Shown here piece by piece: positions 12,501-24,154 of a stretch of DNA of 64,000 nucleotides (its first letter is position 1; every line of letters begins with the position of its first letter). The position numbers and the translations under genes are program-made. Location: assembly GCA_001931905.2 (NCBI GenBank), contig MSJI02000818.1, positions 53,990-117,989 of the forward strand, written 5' to 3'. Origin of the DNA: Cladosporium sp. IMV 00045 (Eukaryota > Ascomycota > Dothideomycetes > Cladosporiales > Cladosporiaceae). The notes under the pieces were generated by a model. That model did no database searches, had not been told where the DNA came from, and saw nothing but the letters and a program-made list of their open reading frames with translations.

Positions 12501-13198
12501 TCCGGTCTTACAGATCGAATCTGGATACCGAACTTGGTGTATGTGTTGCCTCTTCCTTCGAAAGATGGACGAATGATAGCCATGGGGAAATTTCTTCGGT
12601 TGACGATAAGCATACGAATGAGCTTCTCGTTACCGTTAACAATGAAGTATCCACCAAGCTCTTCGGTCTCCTCGCGCTTGTCGACCATCTGCTTAGGCGA
12701 AAGGCCTTCCAAGTGACATCTGTTAGAGCGCAACATGATGGGCACGTGGCCGAAGTCGCGAACGCTCTCTTTCCATGGTCCGTCGTTGACTCTGTATTCC
12801 AGTCTTCCTCTAAATCTTCCTCTGTACGAGCAATGACGCTCTCTGCACTCGACAGGCAAAATTTCGCGCTTTGTCGTCTCGTGTTTGTTCGATGCAGGCA
12901 GCTGGCTCTTCTCCAGGAAAACCTCTCTCACGCGGACTTGCAGTCTGTTCCGTGGAGCGTCCTCAGGCGCATTGGGCTCGCCGTCGAGGAAAGTCTTGGT
13001 GCCGACATCCTTAAGAGCGTGATGAAGTTGACCGTTCGGCGCAAAGATGGTGTTGAAAGAGTTGACATGCGGTTGAATCGCAGCCGCAAGCGACGGGTAT
13101 GCGGTCTTATCGGTGGGAGGGTTGCTAAACAGAGCGTGTCGTCTGAGGGTGTCGAACTCGGTTCCCCATTTGCGTTTTGTCGTCTCCGGGGCTCCCAT
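9506..13198 (-). CDS. RPA135: DNA-directed RNA polymerase I second-largest subunit (RPA135/RPA2)
   Basis: Two exons, 11042-13198 and 9506-10981, with a 60-nt intron (CAG/GTGCCG...GAAACAG/TG). The product is 1210 aa, very close to the yeast protein's size. This is the beta-like catalytic subunit of the nucleolar polymerase that transcribes 35S rDNA. The hybrid-binding motif GDKFSSRHGQKG is at 928-939. The C-terminal zinc site is formed by CKTC (1120-1123) and CRRC (1150-1153). The N-terminal lobe and protrusion regions are recognisable ([37 protein letters not shown]). The start at MGAPETTKRKW fits relatives. The gene is divergent from the Arl8 gene, with about 1.4 kb between the starts. Confidence 0.97.
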
Positions 13199-14644
13199 CT
13201 TGTTTGGAGTATGTGGGTTTGCGCGTATGAATGGAGATCAAAGGGTCATCCCTCGCAAAGACGCGCGATCGATCAAGGTGTTCGAAGTGTATAAAAATAA
13301 ATCGACGCAGTCCAGCAAACCCGGCGAGAATGCACCAGCAACACGACCAATTCAGCCTGCAAAAGCTTTAGAGATGTCGGGATGAACTTTTGAGAAAACC
13401 TCGGACGCGGGATGGGCGGGACGGCCCCAGCCGCGGCCGATAACGATAAGGAACCTCGTTCCACCATCCGCTATAACGAACATATAGCGAGAGCGAGCGT
13501 ACCGCGGCAGCGAACGAAAAGCAGGCGGATGTGGTCGTCCTGAGGTCCGGACGGTCTACTGCATGCATACACTGCAACTCTCACTGCTGCTCTGACCAAC
13601 CGTGAGTCCGATACCGATATACATCTGTGACTGTGTGCTGCACAGTCTGTGATCCTTGCGTGCGCACCGCATCTCCTGCCTTGCGTTCCTTCTGTCCTGT
13701 CACACTCGAGATCTCTCTCAACTCTGCTGCTCTGTCGTCCCCCCAGAGCGTCAGACAGACAGCGAGAGGGAGAGAGGTCGCTTGGTCGCCTCATCGTGAT
13801 ACCAGCGCAGCACGAAGAAGATCCCTCACCCCGTCATTCCCCTCTGGCCCGACATCGCGCGGCTCGTGCTGCAGGCAAAGAAACAACAGCGGTGGAATTA
13901 TTACATTCTCGTCAGTCGATCACACACACTATCATTCCCCTCATCCTCCGACACCAGCGAGCCGCGGTTTGCTGGCGGCAGTGTTTCATACCTTACGTTT
14001 CGCCGCCCGCCGCCGCTTTCTCTGAACCGCGCAAGGCTGAAAAGGCAAAAGGCACCTAACCACACAGGAAATCACACCTCCTCCCACGTCCGTCCCTCGT
14101 CCGCTAGCCGTGACGCTCCTGGCGGCAAGCGTCTAGAGACAGAAAGGAAAAAAGCACTATATCACCCACTACTGCAGCCTACAAATCCGCGAACGCCCGC
14201 CTAGTCTCTTCACTCACTGCTCGGCCCGAGAGCTGTCTGCTGTTCTGCTGCGCCGTTCGCCAGTCTCCAGTGCACCAGTCCACCCATCACCCCAGCCCAC
14301 CACAGCCAGACTTGAAAAACGGGCTCACAGAAGCGCCCCGCACGTCGTGAATCGCCTGCATCCACCGCGCGCCCACCAACAGTACACATCCGCCAAGGCA
14401 GTTTTCCAGTACCTCTCCTGCCCACTCGTGCCTTTCGCCCAAGCAAAGAGAAAAAATCTACCTTTCCGCCAGACATAGGCCGGGGTTCCCTGAGTTGTTG
14501 TTCGCTGCCCTTCTAGCCATCCCCCACGGGAGAGCCGCACTTCCGCCAGATCAAGTCTACCAGCCTGTTGAAGGTTGGCATTATTCGACGTTGCTTCTAG
14601 TCCAGCAAGCACTGACTCCGACGGGAAGCGTCGGTCTGCCCGTC
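13199..14644. other. Shared upstream region of RPA135 and Arl8
   Basis: 1.45 kb between divergent housekeeping genes. The stretch from about 13,680 to 14,480 is rich in C/T runs on the plus strand, as in long 5' leaders of fungal housekeeping genes. Frames of up to about 136 codons occur but overlap one another in different frames and show no domain. Confidence 0.5.
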
Positions 14645-15587
14645 ATGGTGGGTTTATTCAGGCGCATTTATGATTGGCTTTTGAGCTTGTTCTGGTATGT
14701 TGATGGTGTTGATGTGTTCCTTCTCTTGCCTTGTGTCCTCGCAGTAATGGTCTCATGGGTGCCTCGCACTATTCGCATGCATGGGAGCCGAACCGGCCTC
14801 ATCCAGGGGTGTGGCGGCGTGCGGTAGTCGTGATGGAAACGGCAAAGCTGACAGAGTTTCGAAAGGCAAACCGAGATGGACATTACCATGATCGGGCTCC
14901 AGAATGCCGGCAAGACGTCGCTGTTGAGAGTGTTAGCGGTAAGATCCTGGTTTTGACCACAGTCCAAAGCGCATCCACTGACCGAGTTCGACAGGGCGGG
15001 GAGTTCACGATCGAGTAAGACCGATGTTCAGCTCCATGTCATATGCTCGTACTGACCAGACCTGTAGCTCAATACCAACAGTAGGCTTCAACATGAAGCG
15101 TGTCCAGAAAGGGCATGTCACGTTAAAATGGTGGGTCCTGAAACAGCGCACTGTGTTGAACAGATGACTGACATTTCCAAGCTGGGATCTCGGCGGCCAA
15201 CCTCGGTTCCGTACCATGTGGGAAAGATACTGTCGGGGTGTGAACGCGATCGTGTAAGGCACTCTTCCTGGTCTCGCTTCATCTGAAGTCCAGCTTTGCT
15301 AACACTCCACCAGATTCATCGTCGACTCAGCCGACAGAGAAGCGCTCCCAGTGGCGAAAGAAGAGCTCCACATTCTCCTCGAGAAGCCCGCCATGGAAGG
15401 CATTCCTCTGCTGGTCCTCGGGAACAAGTCCGATCTCCGCGGGCATTTGACCGTCGACGACCTGATTGACGCTTTGGAGTTGAAGCGCGTGACCCATCGT
15501 GAAGTGTCCTGTTACGGAATCAGCGCGAAAGAAGAAACCAACCTTGACGCGGTCTTGCAATGGCTGATCGCAAGATCAACCAGGTAA
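14645..15587 (+). CDS. arl8: Arl8-type small GTPase
   Basis: Six exons: 14645-14694, 14866-14938, 14995-15014, 15068-15130, 15182-15253 and 15314-15587, giving 183 aa. Intron 1 is 171 nt and the rest are 51-60 nt. The protein starts with an amphipathic helix (MVGLFRRIYDWLLSLFW) instead of a myristoylated Gly, as in Arl8 proteins. It then has G1 GLQNAGKT, switch I IPTVGFNM, switch II WDLGGQPRFRTMWERYCRG, G4 GNKSDL and G5 SAKEE. Arl8 recruits effectors to lysosomes or vacuoles in animals; the fungal role is less known. Exon 3 is only 20 nt. The final codons AGG TAA GC resemble a splice donor, so a further short exon cannot be excluded, but the length already matches the family. Confidence 0.93.
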
Positions 15588-17830
15588 GCACTATACGCTC
15601 CCTCCGGAGACACAAGAGTCGCATGCTCGAGATTCTTCGGAGAAATCAAAAACGGTGGCATTGTGAGCGCCAGACAGCCGAGGGCGCTCCTGCGTAGCTC
15701 ACGAACGAACTCATGAGACGGAAAGAACAGCCCGGAGAGGCTGTGCGCCAGCAATGGCCGGAGAAAGTGACGGTTCCGGATTTTTCTTTTGTGGTTCCAA
15801 GGCGGTTCTTGAAGGGGCGGGGGTGGCATTCTCTCGTTTTTCGACGGTAGTCAGCATTTTTATTGTCATGTGACGACAGGAAACGATTTGACGGCGGTCA
15901 TGATGAAATGTCCAAACGATAGCCACGGCCTCCAGGTCTTTTTTCAACTAGCAGGAGGACCTGCTGTTTTTCGCATGTCTGGGGATCGGCGCACCAAGGA
16001 GGCCAGAATATATCTTTTGTTTTCGCTGATTGCCCATTTTCCTCTTGTCGTTTTACGTGTAGAATCTTAGGGAGAGGAAAGCCGTTGCTCAGGTAAACTC
16101 CCTCGGCAGCGGGATTGGGCAGCAGCAGCGCCAGCCGCAAAGCCAGCTCCCACGGAGAGAACCAAACGAGTACACAACTGCCACAACGAAGAAACGAACA
16201 AGAGAAAGAATCTGCAAGGCACGAGAAGCGTAAAAGCATATATACAAATCACGAACACGAAAAGGAAAACCAGCCAGCGCAGCAAAGCAACCTTTCAACT
16301 ACGTTTCTGCTGCCCTGCACAGACCGACACATGCCAGCGCATCGCGCTTCGGCCAGCTGCACAACGCGCTGCGGGATGTGCTGGCGTTTCTTTGGCGTTT
16401 TTATTGAGTAGTATGTCTCATCCTCACGACGAAGGGAGACGAAGGGGAGAGGCCAGCGCATACGCGCAGACTCGTGATTCTGCAGGACTCTGTGGACCTA
16501 AGTGTGCCTACTTTGGGCGGATGTGGCCGCCTTGCTCCTTGGACAGGCACAAAGCTTGGATATCTCACACAGCGGCTGAACGAGAGCCTGGCTTCTGGTA
16601 AGGAAGACTCACGAACACACAACGCCTCGGTCTGACCGCTAACCCGGGGGAATGAGAGAGACAGACAGCATACTAGTCAGAAGATCGACCTTGAACAGAA
16701 CCGCTTTGGCCAACACGCTACGCTGCATACGCCTAGTTTGTCGAGTTTTAGCGCAGAGCCCAAGCCGGCAGGGCGGCGCCCGGCGACGAGAAGAGGATGA
16801 CGGCGAGGACGGGTGATGGTCGGTTCTCTTCCTTCTGCCTTGCAACAGGGCTGTGTGCGGGCGTGCGTTTCTGTGTGGCTGTGTTGTCTCTCTCCTCGAA
16901 TGCGGAGGAGGCGCATGGGCTTCTTGCTTTTGCCTCTTTGTCACTCTGTACATTCGCGATTGCGCCCGTGATAGCGGGTCGAGGCTTAGATGGTGTGTGT
17001 GACCTTGATGATGAGGCCGCGGATGTTGCGGGTTGAGGATGAGGGAAACGTTCATTAAATGGTGAGTTATTTGATATCAACTGAGGCTATGGGTTTAGTA
17101 AGGCACGCGGCCGCATGCGGCGTTAAAAACGATTTGGTTTCTTAGCAGTTGGGTTGGCATCGCACGCCGCGATAACCGAGCTCGTGTTTGGTGAGGTTGC
17201 GTGCCTTGGGAGAGTGGCATTCCAACTGTGATGTTGTTCTTCTGGCCAGGACATCACACAAAACTATATCATTTACATAGGTATTCGCGTGAACACATCA
17301 ACACTACCTCCTACCGCATCGACTTCTTCTAGATTGACCCAGTACTTTCCCCACCTGAGAGATCTTCTTGCAGCGACAGACATACGCAGGGCTGTGGCTG
17401 AGCAGCAACCACAGAGCCAAGGCCCTTGCCAAGGCGGCCATCAGCTTTGGTCTTCGTCATCACTCCGAATACAAATCCGCCTGAGCTCCCGCGCAACTTT
17501 GCTGCGGCCGTTGGATTCTGAGTTCATTCTCTTCTCTACAAGATCCTGCTCTTCTCCCGCGCCGGTACTGGAACGTCACCTCTTTCCTGCCACATCTGTG
17601 ACACCATCACTACTCCGCCAAACCGCTTCTCTTCCAATACTGTGGACCTATTCCACACTTCTGTGTCTACTATCTGAGACAAGCCTCGACACTCCGAGGC
17701 CAAAGGCTAGGCATCATGATTCTTCTCCCGCGTCAATACTACCAGTACGTATACACCTCTCCCTCTCGAGATCCGGTGAAATCTGTTTCGCACCAACCTC
17801 AATCGCAATTGAGCGAACACGACTAACACC
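15588..17830. other. 2.2-kb stretch without a supported gene
   Basis: Lies between Arl8 and the RCR-type gene. Several frames of 60-138 codons exist on both strands around 16.1-17.1 kb. They overlap in competing frames, are rich in Arg/Pro/Ser/His and show no domain or splice logic. The part from about 17,290 is probably the 5' leader and promoter of the RCR-type gene; a 214-codon frame starting at 17,289 is out of frame with it. Confidence 0.45.
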
Positions 17831-18367
17831 ATGTCTGATAGAGATTGCCGCTACAGCAATAGCTCATATTGCAGAAACTACAACGGCAGCACATGGGATA
17901 GGTGGGCAAGATGGCTTGTCCTGGGCCTGATCATCTTCGGTGCTGTCATGATCTTCTTCCTCTTCTCGTAAGTCATCTCCATTCCATCGACAACAAATCG
18001 CGCAAACACTAACAATCACTCAAGATGCATCACCGCCCGCCGCCGTAGAAAGAGGGGATACCAGCCGTACCGCGGCACCGCCTGGACGCTGGGTCGGACG
18101 CCACCAGGCCACGGCCAAGCGACATACAACGCGCAACCTCACTACGGCCAGCAGCAGCAACAGTGGCAACCCAACCAGCAGCCGTACGGCCAGCAGCAGC
18201 AATACCAGCAGCCATACTACAACAACAGCAACAACCCGCCGCCGTCCTACTACGACGCCTCTCGTTCCGGAGGAAACGACGTTGAGCTGCAATCGCCCCA
18301 GCCTACGTATGGCGGACAGGGCCAGCAGTACCAGCCCCCCAAGGGACCGCCCCCGGGACAGGTTTGA
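17831..18367 (+). CDS. RCR-type single-pass membrane protein with PPxY motif
   Basis: Two exons, 17831-17967 and 18025-18367 (57-nt intron, split codon TC/A), give 159 aa. The N-terminus is short, Cys- and Asn-containing, with an NGS glycosylation sequon. One membrane segment follows (about 28-47, WLVLGLIIFGAVMIFFLFS). A basic stop-transfer stretch (ARRRRKRGYQPY) comes next, then a Gln/Tyr/Asn/Pro-rich tail with PPPSYYDAS, a PPxY motif of the kind bound by WW domains of Rsp5/Nedd4 ubiquitin ligases. This matches the RCR1/RCR2 family (Congo red resistance, trafficking of plasma-membrane proteins). Family assignment rests on architecture and composition, so confidence is moderate-high. Confidence 0.8.
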
Positions 18368-19213
18368 AGGGCTTGAGATGATGAAAATATGAGGATATCG
18401 AGATTGAGGACGAAGCAATGAATCTGCTACGGCGTTTTGGGGCTGTTGTTTGTCAATAAGTTTCGGGTGGGAAATTGGTATAACAAGATGACTTCTTTAA
18501 TGTATGCTAGACCGAAGTAATTCTTCTTTCTGTACAATGAAACATTGATTCGATGCGATTTTCAATGCTGTAATTGCGCGTCAGATGACGCAGTGAGTGG
18601 TCGATCTTCACATGCCTGTAAGCTTCCATGTGCGTGCTATTTGGCGGCGCAAATGTTGGCAAACCGCATCCTCTATGCATATAGCACGGTAGCCAATGGT
18701 ATTTCCATCATACCTACTGTCAAACATCCAGCCGAGAGACACGAAGATCTCGCAGTAATCGCCACCATTCCCAGATTCGATGCTCCCCAGACTCAGGAAG
18801 TCGGCAATCTCTGCGATTTCGCATTGCCTTTATCCGTGCTCCCCACAATCTCTGACTTCATCTCAGGATTCAGGAAGCTGTCAATTCGCTCTGTGCCCTT
18901 GCTTGCTTGACCTCATTGAACCCCGATTAAAAATGGGTCGTCTTCGACGCTTGTGAGTGAGAGAGATTCAGGGTCGGTCGTACCCGCTAAATGATACCGC
19001 GGTTGTCAGACACAAGGATATGTGCTTGCGCACACCGCAAAAGCTTTGACGGGCCATTGGTTATTTCTCTTCTTATTCATTGTTTCACAACGCAGGGTTT
19101 GCTTACAAATCTAACATTCTTACCTCTGTTCGCACCTTTCGATCTGACGCTACAAACTGTTTCTCATCATTCGAATCTAGATTTGTTTGAAACACAAGCT
19201 GTCTCCCGCAACA
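18368..19213. other. Intergenic stretch, no gene seen
   Basis: 845 bp between two co-directional genes. It contains a 121-codon frame at 18,545 without domain or splice context. The last few hundred bases would be the reductase promoter. Confidence 0.5.
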
Positions 19214-20398
19214 ATGGCTGATCTCCCCAAGACCATGAAGGCCATTAAGGTCGTCGACGTCGGAAATGCTCAAATCCAAGACGTCCCTCTGCCTCAGCTT
19301 CGCGATGACTATGTCCTCGTCAAAGTCCACGCCGTGGCGCTGAACCCTACCGACTGGTATCCACGTCACAACCGCGAGAGCAACGCCTACTCAAAGACTA
19401 ACTCCCCCTCCCCCCTCCAGGAAGCACGTCCACGCCCCCTTCCTCGCGGAGCAAGGCAAAGGGTGCACCGTCGGGTGCGACTACATGGGCACGGTCGTGC
19501 AGGTCGGCTCCAAAGTGACCAAAGACTTCAAGCCGGGCGACCGCATCTCCGGCTTCACGCACGGCGTCAACTCGGTGCAGAAGGAAGACGGCTGCTTTGC
19601 GCAGTACTGCGTCGCCAAAGGAGATGTGCAGATGAAAGTCCCCGAGAACCTCCCCGACGAGGAAGCCGCCACGCTCGGTGTGGGAATCACGACTGTCGGT
19701 CAGGGCTTGTACCAGAGTCTGGGTCTGCCGCTGCCGGGTAGTGGCAAGGCTGGTTACCCTATCTTGATCTACGGTGGAAGCACCGCCACCGGCTCGCTGG
19801 CGATTCAGTTCGCCGTGTTGTCTGGCTGCCAGGTCATCACGACTTGCAGCCCGCGCAACTTCCCTTTCGTCAAGGCCCTGGGCGCCGCTGAGGCTTTCGA
19901 CTACAACGACCCAGACTGCGCGAAGAAGATCCGCGAGTACACCGGCGACCAGCTCACGCGTGTCTTCGACTGCATTTCCGAAGGCGATTCGCCCAAGATC
20001 AGCTCCGAGGCCATCTCGTCCAAGGGCGGCCAGGTCTCCTACCTGTTGGCTCCCAAGCACGACCGCACCGATGTCGAGAATAAGGTCAGTATCTGCATCT
20101 CCTGTATCCACAAACTTATCCAGCTCCTGACTTCTTTCCCCAGGCAACTCTCGGCTACACCGTCGTAGGCGAAGCTTTCAAATGGGCCGGCGGCATGGAC
20201 ATGCCCGCGAAGCCGGAGGACTTCGAATTCGGCAAGACTTTCTGGGATTTGGCCACGAAGCTCATCACCAGCCAGCAGATCACCGTACACCCGGTCAAGG
20301 TCGGCAAGGGTGGTCTTGAGGGCGTGTTGGATGGTTTGGAGCAGCTGAAGGCTGGTAAGGTTAGTGGTGTTAAGCTGGTGTACAAGATTTCGGAGTAG
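19214..20398 (+). CDS. Medium-chain zinc-independent reductase (trans-enoyl-reductase / ToxD-like)
   Basis: Three exons, 19214-19356, 19421-20084 and 20144-20398 (introns 64 and 59 nt), give 353 aa. It has an N-terminal GroES-like fold (VLVKVHAVALNPTDWKHV, GCDYMGTVVQVG). A Rossmann NADPH-binding domain follows (ILIYGGSTATGSLAIQFA, then LGAAEAFDYND). The structural and catalytic zinc ligands of classical alcohol dehydrogenases are absent. This matches the large fungal clade of enoyl/quinone reductases that includes stand-alone enoyl reductases of polyketide pathways. No polyketide synthase lies in the window, so a link to secondary metabolism is not supported. An in-frame Met at 19187 would add 9 aa; the later ATG has the better context (ACAATGG). 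Confidence 0.92.
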
Positions 20399-21374
20399 CA
20401 CGCTGTGAGGTAAAGCTGTAACGAGACTTACGAAATCTTGTCCTCTTGAAACAAAATGATCAGATACGTGAAACAACAGATCTGATCCTGCAGGGCTGTT
20501 TCAATCGCTTTGGGAGTACAAGTGTCACGCCGTCTGCTGGGGTGGCTCTTGCCATTCTTTATTCACCACCTGCGCAAAATCTAGGCCTTGCACAGCCATG
20601 CACACTGCAAGCCACGCCGACGTCCGAAGGATTCATGACGACACGCTGCCGCGAGAAGCTGTCTGATGGCTTCAATGATTCCCAACAGATGGATACCACT
20701 ACGTCACTGATGATCAGCCTTTAGACATTAAATGCCAATTCGACCTCATCTAGTTTTCGTCTCTGATCGCATCTAGAACAGTTTCGATTCAATACACCAG
20801 GCAGCAGTTTCTCCACCACCTTGTTGGGAATGGCCACCACATGGCGGCGTTTCCGCTTTTGGCACTTCATGTCCAAAGGTTGCCTTTCGGCGTAAGTGGG
20901 AGATATTTGCAATTACGAGAACGATTTTCGGTTTTCACGTGACGGCTACAGATGCCGAACTAGAGGTCAGTGGTACTTGAAATCTCGTTGACAAGCAACC
21001 GAACGATCTTGTCACCTGTACATCTGACCGTACTGGGAACTAACAGCTATACGCAATCTGGACCCAGTCACGTGCCTTCGGGCAGGGAAATTGTATCCTA
21101 ATCGAGGACGTGAGGCCATAATCTCAGCAGCCGTGAGCCTCAGGCCCGCGCCTTATTCTTGAACCCTCACAGGGCAGTCAACTGAGCCTCCTGAGAAGCT
21201 GTTCAGATATATAAATCCTCTGGTCGCCGACTGCTGTTCACGTTTTCTCAACAACAATCAACACGAACGTTTTCAAACTCGCTCATGCCGCCCGCGCCCA
21301 GACGCTCATACCTCCCGTCTCCCGTTATTTCTCTAATCTTTCTTCCCTGCACGATACCACGCATCGCCTGAATC
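20399..21374. other. Intergenic stretch with promoter elements of the small gene at 21375
   Basis: About 1 kb with no supported coding sequence. CACGTG E-boxes occur near 20,936 and 21,070. A TATA-like element (ATATATAAAT) sits near 21,208, about 165 nt before the small-protein start codon. Confidence 0.5.
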
Positions 21375-21792
21375 ATGCATCTGAGCGAAGGCCTGCAGAT
21401 AGGACTCTCATGCCTCAGCCTGGTGGTCAGTTCGCTCGGTACATACGTCACTTGGTATGCTTTGAAAGGTACGCAAACCCTCCGTCGTCTCCTGATCACA
21501 CTGTTGCGAATTATAGCCTGACCATAATTTTCTAGCCCAACTGAGACGGTGGAGCCAGAAAACCCAACCGCTACTGCCCATGAACGCCAGCCACGTGCAG
21601 CAGTCGATAGTTGCGCAAAGCAGCAATTCCACGGTCATTGACACCAATCGACGAATCTCTTCCTTTGTCACGATCGTTCGCTGTTTAGTCCGCCTCAAGG
21701 GCTTTAGCAAGTCATCAAAAGCATGCAGTCCCGATAACTCGATGATTCCCACTACGGTTTGGGTGCTAATGTGCTGTGTTAGTGAACCTTGA
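21375..21792 (+). CDS. Small single-pass membrane protein, member A of a three-gene local family
   Basis: Not a family I recognise. Two exons, 21375-21468 (94 nt) and 21536-21792, with a 67-nt phase-1 intron (GTACGC...TTTCTAG), give 116 aa. Residues 8-30 form one hydrophobic segment (QIGLSCLSLVVSSLGTYVTW). The intron falls two codons past it. The second exon opens basic (QLRRWSQK) and continues as a Ser/Thr/Asn-rich tail with three NxS/T sequons. Exon 1 has exactly the same length and intron phase as the gene at 25752, and the two N-termini share the pattern M-x-L-E/S...G-x-Y...A-L. The open frame continues to the stop only if this intron is removed. Function unknown. Confidence 0.6.
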
Positions 21793-22340
21793 CTTTCTGG
21801 TGTTTGACCTTGACCTCTGACTGTTGGTTGTGCATTTGGATAGAGATGGCACGCTTTTCATTTGGTGCATTGAAGTGACATATTCAAATCTGAAGGGGTG
21901 TACTTGTACGATAGTGTGTGAGACGAGATGCGTTTGTGGTATGTTATCATCTGATGTTGATGTGGATGTGAAAACAAAAGTCTTGGAGTGCTTCGCATTT
22001 CGTTTGTCACAGTGTGCATTCTTTGTGTACTAGAACTGGTTAGAAATCGTGGTGTGCAAATCGTCAGGCGCGACTGGGTAGTGGCCTGATGGTCGGGTGA
22101 TTGTCGCGATTGATTGGTGCTGCAGAGTGACCTGCAACGCCGTGATGGGACACATCTCTGCTCAGAATTATCCCATACCGACGCAGTGTCACCTCGGAAG
22201 ACATCGATGAAACAGGGTTTGTGTTGCCAGGATCTTGGCCGTGACAATCAAAAGGTCCCGTATTTCCTCTCCATCCCCTCGACCTTTACACCAATCCCGC
22301 CTGCCCCTCCACCATGTATACATCAGTTCAATAGCACACG
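21793..22340. other. Intergenic stretch, no gene seen
   Basis: About 550 bp between the small gene and the kinase remnant. Overlapping short frames on both strands; nothing supportable. Confidence 0.5.
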
Positions 22341-23279
22341 ATGTCAACGGCTGTGAGAGATTCAATACAAGCCCTCACTGAAGATTCCTGGATCGTTGGA
22401 GGCAAGCTTCTGATATCGCGTGAAGCAAAGTCGCCAAACAACATCCCGAGCGGCGACGATGACTTCTTATATGCTTTTCGAGAGCTTGACGAACCTCCCA
22501 CGATACGATCTTCGACTGCAAAGATACCCTTCCCTCTCGTGTACGACGTTGGCCTGATTATTGCCCATGCCGTTTGGAAGATCGGAGACTCGTTCTTGAA
22601 AGTCATCGTGCCAAGCTCGACAACCGCGACCAGGGAGCACGTCACTATAGACGCCATCTCAAAGATGGCGCTCGACTTGCCCGTGCGAATACTGAAGGTA
22701 CTTTACCACGGTGAATGGGATGGACGATACTACATCATCACTACCCAAATGCCAGGACAAACGCTGGACAGCGCGTGGCCGCAGCTGAGCGAGGAAGATC
22801 GAACGGCCTGCGTCGATCGAACCACCCTTTTCTGCAAGAACCTGTCCACGCAAAAGGCAGACTTTATTGGAGGAGTCGATGGGAAAGATCTCTCTGAATA
22901 TTTTCTCACCAACAAAGGCGATGAGTTAGACGACAGAGTTAGCCATGACAAGCTCCTCTAGACTTGTACGGACCTCGAAATGGATTGTTCGGAGTTCTTG
23001 CTCTATCACTGCGATCTTGGACCAGGCAATATTCTCTTGTACATCAAGAGGGGCGTGATGAGTGTCATCGATTTTGAGTATGTTGGATACGTTCCGATAG
23101 AGTGGATAAGGACAAAGTTTCGCATTTCTAGTGTTCTGGACTTGACTCAATACGACTATGAGGATGAAGCCAAGTTTGCTTGGAGAGTGGGAATGCAGAA
23201 GAGTTTAGGGTTGAGTGGGTTGACGAATATTGCTGAGAGGTGGATGCAATCGCGTCACTCGAACGGGGAAGATGATTGA
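22341..23279 (+). pseudogene. APH-like kinase (phosphotransferase family), interrupted by an in-frame TAG
   Basis: One frame of 313 codons, broken only by TAG at 22959-22961 (codon 207). The upstream part (206 aa) contains the N-lobe (GDSFLKVIV with a candidate ATP-binding Lys) and hinge region (YYIITTQMPGQTLDSAWPQL). The downstream part, still in the same frame, contains the catalytic loop HCDLGPGN (His223, Asp225, Asn230) and the metal-binding motif VIDFE (Asp244). Both halves are therefore needed for a kinase. No GT...AG intron of usable size removes the stop without deleting conserved sequence. This is most simply a recent inactivation or allele. It belongs to the fungal aminoglycoside-phosphotransferase-like superfamily, whose substrates are mostly unknown. 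Confidence 0.75.
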
Positions 23280-23975
23280 AGGATAGACGGAAGGGCAATG
23301 GAGTTCGAAATTTCCAAACAGGGATATTGGTTCTCAGCGACAAGAACATTCTGAGATGGTCGAGTGTAGAGTTTCATGGATTCCATCGTTCGGCGAAGAG
23401 ACCAAATATCAAGCTCTTTTCCGCGTGTTGGCCCGAGATCCCCAAGAGAAGGTGGGATCTCTAGCTGGGGTTGACACTGGGAAGTCATGTTCAGTCTTCC
23501 CATGAAGGACAAGCGATTTTATTTGTTGGCAGCTGCGATTCGAAACAGCTTGTGTGAGCAGTTTTCCACATCTTTTGAACTGCATGAGGAGCGAACTTGG
23601 TTGACAGGATCCGACTCGGTTGAAGGGCCATCTGCCCTGGTCACCGACTCCCACACCATTTACATAAGGACGATGACAATAACGTTCCCGCACCCCCTTC
23701 GTACCGCCAACGCCCAGCACTTATGTCTATTTCCCCGCCTTCTTCCTCTACCTTTTCTCCTTTGCACGAGACCATGATCTAGCCAAGTCATTCAATCCAC
23801 ATTGGATCGATTTCGGTCATCCCACGCTCACATGCATGTACGTATCGACCGCAGATATAGTTCGTCAAGGTCATGCTGCTCAGCCATCCAAATCGCGCCC
23901 AGATATTAATCTGCCTGCCGGTCAGTCTTGCCAAGTTGACCCATAAGCATGCAATGCATGCGCTAGAGCTTTCCC
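23280..23975. other. Intergenic stretch, no gene seen
   Basis: Between the kinase remnant and the 94-bp duplication. A 15-bp palindrome (GCATGCA-A-TGCATGC) lies at 23947-23961. No supportable gene. Confidence 0.45.
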
Positions 23976-24154
23976 AGCGAATTATGTTCAGCTTCAGACG
24001 CCACCCTCTTCGTAATTGGTCTGTCCAACTTGTCCCATCAGACGTTTCGGGTAATGGGACAATTTGGGCAGCGAATTATGTTCAGCTTCGGACGCCACTC
24101 TCTTTGCTACTGGTTAATCCAACTTGTCCCATCAGACACTTTTGTTAATGGGAC
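23976..24154 (+). repeat. 94-bp direct duplication (two copies)
   Basis: AGCGAATTATGTTCAGCTTC begins at 23976 and again at 24070. The copies continue in parallel through GACGCCAC-CTCTTTG/C, CCAACTTGTCCCATCAGAC and TAATGGGAC, ending near 24060 and 24154. They differ by roughly 15-20 %. The repeat sits about 170-350 bp upstream of the small gene at 24326, partly in its presumed promoter. Additional TGTCCCA/TGGGAC words follow at 24150-24185. Confidence 0.85.

Noticed and set aside
12119..13294. 391-codon plus-strand frame opposite RPA135
   Set aside because: Antisense shadow of the polymerase gene.
17289..17930. 214-codon plus-strand frame
   Set aside because: Out of frame with the clear RCR-type gene that starts inside it; composition is Ser/Thr/Arg-rich without a domain, so it is most likely leader sequence.
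23947..23961. 15-bp GCATGC palindrome
   Set aside because: Short and isolated; no second copy in a regulatory position was found.
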